From NCBI GenBank assembly GCA_950295325.1, contig OX485806.1:8804001-8868000 (forward strand): DNA of 64,000 bases, in the 5' to 3' direction. The translations under genes and the position numbers were made by a program. The notes under the pieces were generated by a model. That model saw nothing but the letters and a program-made list of their open reading frames with translations, made no database searches and had not been told where the DNA came from. Source of the stretch: Polytrichum commune. Lineage: Eukaryota > Streptophyta > Polytrichopsida > Polytrichales > Polytrichaceae. Positions within the stretch are counted from its first letter, which is position 1. The number at the start of each line of letters is the position of its first letter. Shown here piece after piece: positions 56,640 through 64,000 of this stretch.

Positions 56640-58740
56640 TTTCATGGCTGGTATGGAGTATGGTACTGCATAAAAACTATATGCTATTCCAGCACGTATG
56701 ACTGTGTTTGCCATGTTGATTTTTTGTTTCATAGTAGTTGGGCAAGCTACGAGGGCTTGACATTGTTGGATTACTTTAGCTGTGGTGGTATTTATTTGTG
56801 TTTTCCATTTGAGTGATGGTGCAAGATTTATTCCTAGGTATGTATAGGGTTCATGTTGGTTTAGGACTGTTATAGGTTGGTTTTTATAGTTTATGTTAGT
56901 GGATTGGATTAGGGCCTTGAAGGTTGTGGGGTTAAGTTTAGATTTGTTTGGGCATCCAGTCACTGCACATTTTGGTATACCTAGGTCCATTCCTGCCCAT
57001 TCTCAAAATTTGTCTAGTTTATTTAATTGTGTTTGTAATGCTTCTAGTTTGTTGGCGATTGCTGCAAGATCGTCTGCATATGCTGCTGATGAGATTTTCA
57101 CTCTGGACTTTCCGAAGGTATATCCATTATTTCCTTGTTACAGCCATCTAAGTAGGGGTTCCAAGAATATGATAAATAGATATGGGCTAAGGGTATCGCC
57201 TTGTATTGTACCTCTTTGGATGTGGATTGGTAGAGTTTTTCCAAAGTGTTCGCCGGTAAATATGGTTGATGATTGTGAGTATATGTTTCCTATGAGGTTT
57301 ATGGAGTCATTGGGATAACTCATGTCTTTCATTATGACTAATAGTCTGGCGTGGTCAATGGAGCCAAAGGCGTTTTTGAAGTCAATGTAAAGAATGTATA
57401 TATCTTGGTTTGTGAGTCTGGCGTCTTCAAGCGCTGCAATTAGTATTTGTATTTGTCTGGAGGTGTTTCTTTCTGCTCTGAACCCTTCTTGGCTATCGTG
57501 TAGTATTTGGTATCTTTCTCCGTATGTTGATAGGATAGAGGTTAATGTGCTTGTATATAATTTATATATAGTGTTAGCTAGTGTAATAGGTCTGTGATTT
57601 GTTAGTTGTGATGGGTTACCTTTTTTATATAGTAAAACTATTAGGCTAGTTTTCCATGATGCTGGGATTTGTTTTTGTTTATAGCAGTGTTTAAAAAATA
57701 GAAACAATATTTTGTGAAAGCGTGGAGGCATATTTTTTAGAATTGAGTTGGGGATTTTGTCTGGACCTGGGACTTTATTATTACTTAGGTTTTTAAGACA
57801 GAAGTCGTATGTTTCTTGATCAAAGTATGTGTACAAGGGGATTTGGGGTTCTCCTCGTCTGTCGATTATGTATCCATCTAAGTCGTGCCAAGGGTATTGC
57901 CTTACTCCACATGTACAGTGAATTGGATGTGTATTTTGATGGTGGCATGTGGGGACTGTTGGGCGGTTACTGATGGATTGTTGTGCGTAAATCTCTGAAA
58001 CAATGTCTTCAGGGTTGGTTAATATGTTGTTTTGTCTATCAATGATGGAGTCAAGAGGTGAGGTTTCAGTGTTCTTGAAGACTTTCCGATTTATTTTCTT
58101 GGGGTTTTTTTCATACATTTGACGGTATTTTGATACGGCTTTTAGGATGCAGTCTCTGGTGTATTTTGTGGTAATTTTCCTGGCTTCTTTATTTGCCGTT
58201 TTTGCGATAGTTGCTATGGTGTCAATCCATTCGACATTAGATGTTGTTGTAGTAGGTGGGTGCAGAATGTTGACGTGTTGGTGGTTTCGGATATCGTTTA
58301 GGATGGGGTGTACTTGCCAGCTTGGGTCATTTTGTACAATATAAATGGTTTTCCTGATGAGGTGATATGTGTTGAGGTGTCTTTTCCATTCTCTAGCTAG
58401 TTTGCGTGGTAAAAAACCACCTTGTTGTGATGTTATGTTTGTGAGGTTGGGTAGAGGGTCTGCTTTGCAGGTTTTTTCAATTGTTTCTGAGATTTTGTTT
58501 ATAATGTATTCTAATGATATGCAGGCATTTTGCCATTGATCAGGTGTTAAGTGTTGGTGGTCTTCTAATAGTGTGGTAAGTTCTTTAAGTTGGGTGGAGT
58601 TTTCTTCGAAGAATGTTATGTTAAATTTTTCTAGGTTTTCCGGTGGTATCGGGTTCAGTATTCTAGTTGGTGTGGTGTTTGTAGAGGGCGGAGGTCTAGC
58701 TATAAGTGTGTTGTGTGGGATGTGTAATGTGACTGGGTAG
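56640..58740 (-). other. Reverse transcriptase domain of ORF2
   Basis: Motifs in order: NKVPGPDKIPNSILK, FFKHCYKQKQIPASWKTSLIVLLYKKGNP, TNHRPITLANTIYKL, DSQEGFRAERNTSRQI, ILYIDFKNAFGSIDHARL (catalytic Asp), RGTIQGDTLSPYLFIIFLEPLLRWL and YADD (57069-57080), followed by YTYLGINLAPSLKWK. A classic non-LTR RT. Stops at 57138 and 57003 fall on both sides of YADD. Confidence 0.9.
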
Positions 58741-58744
58741 TGAT

Positions 58745-59500
58745 CTAAATTTAGATTCATGTTTGTATTTGTAGTGGAGGTAAATTTGCTGTTGTCAAGG
58801 GAGTGAATGTAGAAACCATCTATTAGGCTTGTTGATGTGTAGTTGTAGCCACCTTGTCTGGAGATACTAGTGTTGGTAGTGATATATTCTAAGTCGAGAG
58901 ATGTGGTAAAAATTTTCCATTGGAAGTCCTCTTCTTGTGGGGGGGTAGTAGTGTTGTTATTTTGTCTGCCTCTAAGTGCAATATCTCTGTTAAAGTCACC
59001 GCACAGTGTGTATATGTGATTGGGGTGTGTAGTGATTTATTTAGTGATTTCATTCTTAAGGTGTGGGATAAGACATGTGTCTTCTAGGTGCGTAGGCATA
59101 TACATGTGTATAATTAGCCAAGGTGTTAGTGGATGGTTGTTTATTTTTATTACTTGTAGGTACGGGGAGATGTTTGCTGGTGTGGGAATTTTGGTGACAT
59201 TTCCCGGAAATGCATATTTGTGATGGATAAGTGTGAGTAGGCCACCTCTTCCGGGGGTATAGGGCATTCTTTGTTGGATGCACCTCGTGAGTGCGTGTGT
59301 GTTGTTGAAAGTGAGTTTGAATTCCGGAAATAAGTTTTGTATATATTTTGTAGATTTATTTGCAGTGAGTTTGGTTTCTTGGATATGAATGATTGCTGTG
59401 TTATTTAGAGAGTTGTTGATTAAGTCTTGTAAGTTTGGTAGTGATGTGTTGAGCGATGACGCATTCCAAGTTATTATGCTTGTTTCGTGCTCGGTATTAA
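58745..59500 (-). other. AP-type endonuclease domain of ORF2
   Basis: TSIITWNASSLNTSLPNLQDL (the usual start with catalytic Asn), AIIHIQETKL (the metal-binding Q-E), RGGLLTLIH, WLIIHMYMPT, then after the stop TLCGDFNRDI (G-D-F-N) and NLDHYPVTLHI in place of the S-D-H-x-P/V end. All main motifs of LINE AP endonucleases are recognisable. Confidence 0.8.
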
Positions 59501-60128
59501 AGTTTATTCTTGTGATTGGTGTGGGAGCGGCCAGGAGTGGGGGTGGGTGTGAGTATTCGCTTATATTTTCTAAACATCTAAGTGTTTCGGTTATTAACTG
59601 GTTTGGAAGGAAGGGGAATTCTTTCTTGAGGGTGATTGGTGTGGGCGTGGTGGCTTGGTTGTGGATGAAATCGTATATTTTGGTGTGTATTGAGTTTTGG
59701 GGGAGTATTATATGTTGATTGTTTTCTATGAATATTGTGTAGGGGTGCGGTGTCAGTATGTGTCTTTCGGGGGGGTTGGTGAGGTTAGCTAGTCTAATAA
59801 TTAATGTGTTGGTCCATATGTCGTTAAAGTGGTGGTTTTGGGGTTGGGCTAGTATGCTATTGCATGTGTCTATTGATGGGTTGATGGTGATGACTATAGC
59901 ATATAGCATATGGGTTGGTGGTGATTGCCTTTGTGTTTGGATGTATTGGTGTAAATGTGGGTGGGTAATTATTGCTTGATGGTGTAGAGGGTGTGTATTC
60001 CTTAGTATGGGAGCAAATGTATTTGCTATGTGTTGGTATTCAGGTTGTAGTTTGATAGTGTTTGGAATGAAGTATATCTTGGCTCTCTTTTTGTGTGTAG
60101 CAGGATGCGTATGTAGGATGTTAGGCAT

Positions 60129-60155
60129 TGGTCCGGGGTTGGATTCTATGTCTCC
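60129..60155 (-). other. 2A-like ribosome-skipping peptide GDIESNPGP
   Basis: Codes LLKCGDIESNPGP-M, matching the D-x-E-x-N-P-G-P consensus with an upstream hydrophobic/Leu-rich segment (INKLELLKCG). In known 2A sites, the ribosome skips the Gly-Pro bond and releases the upstream chain. Here it would separate the repeat region from the EN-RT-RNase H part. The next residue after Pro is Met. Only one copy reaches this point in the window, so conservation cannot be judged. Confidence 0.8.
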
Positions 60156-60404
60156 GCATTTTAGTAATTCTAGTTTGTTAATGAAGTAGTATCCGTGGAA
60201 GTGAATTATTTTGGGGTTTTTCGTGTTTGTTTTTAGATATATTGTGATTGTACATTTGGTTGTGGAAAATAGGTTAGGTATAGCGGGTATGGTTTTTTCT
60301 ATTTGTATGGGTGAGAAGTGTGGTTTCGTATTATTTGTAGATTTTTGGCTTGTTATTGAGTTAGGTTTCCAATTATTTATGAAGTGGTATTTGTTATTCT
60401 TTGT

Positions 60405-61871
60405 GTGGCGAGGCCGATAGGCCGAGGCCATTGTCTTTTTTGGGTGGGGTTGGTATTTTATGTGAGGGCTTAATAGGTGTTTGATTTTGTTATGGTGTTC
60501 GAAGCTAGGGTAGGGTTTCTTTTTGGAGCATTTGTTTTGTAGGTGTGCTTTGGCATTTGTTGAGAGGTGAGGTTGGTATGTTGAGGTTGCTTTGTTTTTC
60601 GGGTTGAATTTTTGTTTAATATGTATATTTAGTTTTGGGTAGGGGTGGTTTTTGGGGAATGGTTTGTGGTTTTGGTGGGTGTTGTATTTAGTTGTTAGGT
60701 GTGTATGGGAGTTGTCTTGGAGTACGTGTTTTGTAGTTGTGCTTGGTTTCCATTTGGTTGTGATAGGGTTTGGTTTGTGGTGAAGATGGTAGGTCAAGGT
60801 CATTTCGTAGTTTTGACATAATTTATTTTTCAAGTGGAGGTTGGGTTTGGAGCTAGGGTATGGTGTGCTTTTTGAGCTTAGGTTGGGATGTATTTTAGAT
60901 AGTGGATGGGGCTCTAGGTTAGGTTGGTTTTCTTGCTTTGGGTGGGTATTATGTTTTGGGCATTGTTGTGGATGCACTTTGTATTTTAGGTAGAGTTTAA
61001 CTTTTGAGTGTATTCTATATTTCGGATGAAGTTTATTATTTGGATGAGAGATGTGTCTTAGATGGGGTCTATGTTTTGGATGAGGTATGTATTGTGAGCG
61101 AAGTTGGGGGTGTTTGTGGTTTGGGGATAATTTGGTTTTTGGATGAAGTTTAAGTTTTAGGTGGACTTTATAATTTGGATGTAGCTTGTTTCTTGGATGG
61201 AGATTGTGCTTTAAGTGGGGACTATATCTTATGTGAGGGTAGTATATTGGGTGGGGCCGTGGTGGTTTTTGTTTTGGGTGGGTATGTTGTTGTGGGGGGG
61301 ATGTTATATTTCTTAGTTGATTGGGTGGAGGGTAATTGATTAGGTTAGGGTAGGTTCCTAGTTCATAATGTGGGTTATGTTTTGGATGGGATATGTATTT
61401 TGGGTAGTTTATGTATTTTGGATGGGATCTGTGTCTTGGATGAAGGAGGTGCCTTGGATGTGGTATGAATTTTGAGTATTTAGCGGAGTTCGGGTTGTGT
61501 ATTATGTTATTTGATTGTTTAGGTGTGAGGGAGGGATTTAGTTTTGAGTACATCCTTTGTTTAGGATGCAACTTATATTTTACATGTGGTTTGGAAGTAA
61601 GATGAAGTTTGTTTGTTGGTATGGTGAAGGTATCTTTGGTTTGGATGCATGATGAAGGTATCTTTGGGTTGTTCTTGTTTGATTTGTGGTATTTGTTTGG
61701 TGTGGATTTTGTTATAGGGGGGGTGATGGGTGGGGTGGGTATAATGTTTTTTAGTTGTTTAGGTATGGATTGTAATTTTGTATGTTTGCTTGTAGTTAGG
61801 TTAGTTCCCCAATATTGTGTAAAGCTATTTTTGTATTTAGTTTTATGGCGAGGCCGGTAGGCCGAGGCCAT
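60405..61871 (-). repeat. Duplicated MASAYRPRH modules within ORF2
   Basis: Two modules of about 85 aa begin MASAYRPRH (ATG at 61869-61871 and 60429-60431, exactly 1440 bp apart). They continue with F..(Y/N)W..N..TS.., then I..IP.. and a TK.T segment. The 25 bp coding the start (ATGGCCTCGGCCTACCGGCC...) are nearly identical and GC-rich in AT-rich surroundings. A third, ATG-less relative (FLLIQIKSITPATTNPFTI) lies near 62230-62330. Between modules run HPK-type repeats (KYKPHTKYILHPKYNPH). Confidence 0.65.
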
Positions 61872-62354
61872 TTTATTTTTTGGGTATTTGTAATTTGAGT
61901 GGTAGTTTGGTGTTGAGAACGGTAGTTTATGAGGTATGGGTTGTGTTTTGTATGTTGGGTGGGGTTTGTATTTTTGGTGGAGTTTATATGTTTGGTGGGG
62001 ATTATATTTTGGGTGTAATATGTATTTTGTGTGGGGTTTGTATTTTGGGTGTGTATATTGTTTCGTTTGAGTTTTGTCTTTGTGCATGTGTAAAGTAAAG
62101 TGATTGTATTTATATTTCATATGGTATTTTGGCCGTCGTATGGTATCATGGCTAGTATGATGGTATCTTTTATTATACCGTACGGACTTTGTTGTAGGTG
62201 TGTGTATGATGTTTGGGTGTGATCGGTTTTTAGTCACATTTATTCTTTGGTTTTTTATGATTATGTTTTTGGTTATAGTGAAAGGGTTAGTTGTGGCGGG
62301 TGTTATGCTTTTTATTTGTATGAGTAGGAAGTATGTGTATTTTGGATTAATTGT

Positions 62355-62625
62355 ATGGTATTTGTATTTTGTTTGAGTATAGTGTTTTGTTTGGGTATGG
62401 TATTTTGCTTGAGTATAGCATTTTTCTTGAGCATGGCATTTTGCTTGAGTATGGTATTTTGTTTGAGTATGGTGTGTTGCTTGAGTATGGCATTTTGTTT
62501 GAGTATGGTATTTTGCTTGAGTACGGTATTTTGCTTGGGTATGATATTTTGCTTGAGTATAGTATTTTGCTTGAGTATGGCATTTTGCTTGAGTATGGAA
62601 TTTGTGTTTGTATAAAGTAGATAAC
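62355..62625 (-). repeat. 18-bp tandem repeat encoding YHTQAK-type hexapeptides
   Basis: About 15 units of TACCATACTCAAGCAAAA-type sequence on the - strand, giving (Y-H/R-T-Q-A/T-K)n. Each unit keeps the ORF2 frame. The + copy has only a few equivalents (YYTQTKYKYHT), so unit number varies between copies. Confidence 0.9.
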
Positions 62626-62803
62626 TTGTATTTCATATGGTATTTTGGACATTGTGGGATACTATGAGTAGTACGATGGTATCTAGTATTTATTCTAGGT
62701 GTAATAGTATATAGAATACTATGTGTAATACTATGTCTACATATGTGTATGTATCTAAGATAGTATTGAAGTAAATACTTTTGGTTTACCCGGCGATTTG
62801 TGG

Positions 62804-64000
62804 TCAATCCACATTTGGCAGGTCTTTAATCATAAGATTTGGGTTTACCAACCCAGTAATTTGTTGCATCCCGGTAAGTGCCATGGTTAATGTGCTTTGG
62901 ATGTCCAACATTTGCTTCTTCAATTTTTCGTTGATGTCATCTACATAGTTGTGGGCCTCTTTGACTATATCATCCTTCAAGACCTTCATCTCTTCGTGTA
63001 GTTCAAGCTTGAGTTTCTTGTTGCCTTCTTCAATGGCCTCCTTCATGATGGTAAAGACTTCGCTTTTGGTGGCATTCTTCTCCCCTTGGCTTTGGTTTTG
63101 GATTGCTTCAATGGTGTTCACCAAGCAAGTGTTAGTATCCTCAAATCCAAACTTGTTCAACAAATCTTTGGAGGATTTGTCAATACCATCAAGACTTCTA
63201 CGGTGTAGAGTGATTTTCACATGATAAACACCAATTTTTTCTTCTTTTCCTACAAACTTTTTGTATACAAAGGGGTTGAGGCATTCAACATTTGCACTAC
63301 CATTGTGTCTAATTCCATCTTGCTTATGGAACCAAATGGAGACAACATTCTTGGTTCCAATTATCTTGCAAATTTCAAAAGATGTGTCATCAATGCTCAT
63401 CAAGATGAGAAGGTTGTAGAGGGTGAGAGTTAGAGCTTCTTTCCTTTGTTTTTGCTCCAAGGTGAGAGAAGGCCCTTTCTTCACTTGTCCTTCCAAAATT
63501 TCATGGTGTATTGCAACTTGGAGTTCTTGAATTTTCTTGGCTTGTGCGGGGGTAGGTGCAACAATGTAAGCATGGTTGTTGGAGGTGCCCTTTTGCACCT
63601 CTACAATCTCAAATTCATAACCTCTTCTAAAACTATTCTCTAAAACATCTTTGAAGAGCATGTGTGAAGAGACATCAATCAAAGTTTCACTAGTGATTTT
63701 GATTGAAAGGTTGTTGTTCCTAGCTATGGAGTGGTAAGTCTTACATACCTTTCCAAGAGTACCTTGGGTTGATTTGGGGTCCAATTGTAGAATGAATGGT
63801 CTAAGTCCTTTCAACAAGGCCACACCATCAATTTCGGGGTGGAGAAGGTGGAGTTTGGCAATACCCGCCCAAACTCCTTTCTCCCCACCTCTCTTGACAC
63901 TCATGCACATGATAGATATGGGCTCAATAAGATTAGTGCCAAGTGGTATTTGCATCAACTCAAGTCTTTTCCTTACTAGTTCTTTCACATGGTTATGGAG
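62804..64000 (-). CDS. ORF1 of the giant LINE, - copy, partial at the window edge
   Basis: About 398 codons of the ORF1 protein, open without a stop, ending TGA at 62804-62806. Same protein as 47560-52134 (KELVRKRLELMQIPLGTNL ... KDLPNVD) with about 20 substitutions. Starts outside the window. C-terminal coiled coil at about 63000-63100 (ELHEEMKVLKDDIVKEAHN). The ORF2 frame opens in the -1 register at the same place (TTGACC overlapping the TGA), a possible reinitiation or frameshift point. Confidence 0.75.
   Translation of the reverse strand, partial: LHNHVKELVRKRLELMQIPLGTNLIEPISIMCMSVKRGGEKGVWAGIAKLHLLHPEIDGVALLKGLRPFILQLDPKSTQGTLGKVCKTYHSIARNNNLSIKITSETLIDVSSHMLFKDVLENSFRRGYEFEIVEVQKGTSNNHAYIVAPTPAQAKKIQELQVAIHHEILEGQVKKGPSLTLEQKQRKEALTLTLYNLLILMSIDDTSFEICKIIGTKNVVSIWFHKQDGIRHNGSANVECLNPFVYKKFVGKEEKIGVYHVKITLHRRSLDGIDKSSKDLLNKFGFEDTNTCLVNTIEAIQNQSQGEKNATKSEVFTIMKEAIEEGNKKLKLELHEEMKVLKDDIVKEAHNYVDDINEKLKKQMLDIQSTLTMALTGMQQITGLVNPNLMIKDLPNVD

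Larger units (their letters stand above)
53114..62807 (-). pseudogene. ORF2 polyprotein of the giant LINE (repeat region, 2A, EN, RT, RNase H)
   Basis: One frame of about 3230 codons, broken by TAA at 59037-59039, TAA 57138-57140, TGA 57003-57005, a one-base shift in an A/T run near 56640, TAA 54827-54829 and TGA 53843-53845. The frame register is the same on both sides of every stop. Layout: Tyr/His/Lys/Thr-rich repeat region (about the first 880 codons), GDIESNPGP 2A-like peptide, a linker, AP-like endonuclease, RT, a long thumb/connection region, RNase H and a Cys/His motif. The coding strand is A/C-rich. No ATG at the start; the first credible start may be internal (MASAYRPRH). The element is dead as it stands. 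RNase H after RT fits the I/Jockey-type or RNH-carrying plant LINE groups, but the clade needs a tree. Confidence 0.85.
52658..64000 (-). mobile_element. Giant LINE (non-LTR retrotransposon), - strand copy
   Basis: Runs from beyond the right edge to a (GATA)n/(TATC)n tail at 52658. Order on the - strand: ORF1 (64000-62804), ORF2 (62807-53114), 3' UTR (53113-52658). It interrupts the + copy at CCAAAATACCA/GATAGATA; the expected continuation TATGAAATAT is absent here. More than 11.3 kb is visible. Since the 5' UTR seen in the + copy adds at least 1 kb, the full element is probably about 13 kb, very long for a LINE. The sense strand is A/C-rich and G-poor. Confidence 0.85.

Noticed and set aside
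53843-59039. Stop codons in ORF2 repaired by U-to-C RNA editing
   Set aside because: UAA/UGA to CAA/CGA is what hornwort and fern organelles do, but this is a nuclear retroelement with a frameshift too. Mutational decay is simpler.
62355-62625. CRISPR-like array
   Set aside because: The repeats are contiguous 18-mers without unique spacers and keep a protein frame, in a eukaryotic retrotransposon.
62351-62652. Long Leu/Phe/Met/Tyr-rich frames on the + strand over the 18-bp repeats
   Set aside because: They are the antisense of the ORF2 hexapeptide array. An 18-bp repeat leaves several frames open automatically.

Overview
This looks like nuclear DNA of a land plant, probably not a flowering plant. 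It is AT-rich and gene-poor, has GT-AG introns, a jacalin lectin, an intronless plant-type protein kinase, a chromodomain Ty3/gypsy element primed by a tRNA-Met-like site, Stowaway- and Tourist-like MITEs and several LINEs. A sideroflexin-like exon and the kinase type would suit a bryophyte, lycophyte or fern, but I cannot name a species. No rRNA, tRNA or CRISPR array was seen.

Left two thirds (1-39571): one large tandem segmental duplication. Copy A (from before 1 to about 20600) and copy B (about 22060-39571) hold the same items in the same order: a sideroflexin exon fragment (- strand), an unrecognised Lys-rich coding remnant, a Stowaway-like MITE, a decayed L1-like LINE, a tandem array of ~70-bp repeats, a 52-codon membrane microprotein, a HeLo/DUF1221-like + kinase gene, a MULE-like element with 9-bp target duplication, and a jacalin gene. 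The copies have decayed in a complementary way. The kinase is frameshifted in A and open in B; the jacalin gene is complete in A but lacks an essential exon in B. Because each copy shows the empty site of the other, several mobile elements can be delimited exactly: two 346-bp G-run MITEs with 8-bp duplications (A), an 810-bp TIR element with a 3-bp duplication (B), a 75-bp 5'-truncated LINE tail with a 13-bp duplication (B) and a ~650-bp insertion built on a 228-bp tandem repeat (B). A 958-bp pogo/Tigger-like transposon lies between the copies. A 600-bp Tourist-like MITE lies in B.

39571-46440: intergenic DNA, including a pyrimidine-rich stretch (41700-43780) without a credible gene and a LINE 3'-end fragment at 43784-44060.

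Right part (46440-64000): two copies of one very large non-LTR retrotransposon. The + copy has 134-bp tandem repeats upstream of ORF1, ORF1 itself (split by a 2812-bp TG...CA insertion with a 5-bp target duplication, best read as a solo LTR) and the start of ORF2. At 52658 it is interrupted by a second copy on the - strand, whose 3' end carries a GATA/TATC tail and whose 5' end runs past the window edge. ORF2 of this copy is one reading frame of about 3230 codons, broken by five stops and one frameshift. In order it encodes a Tyr/His/Thr/Gln/Lys repeat region, a 2A-like GDIESNPGP peptide, an AP-type endonuclease, a reverse transcriptase (YADD), RNase H and a Cys/His motif. The 2A site inside a giant plant LINE, and a conserved pseudoknot-like pairing pattern in its 3' UTR, are the most unusual things in the window.
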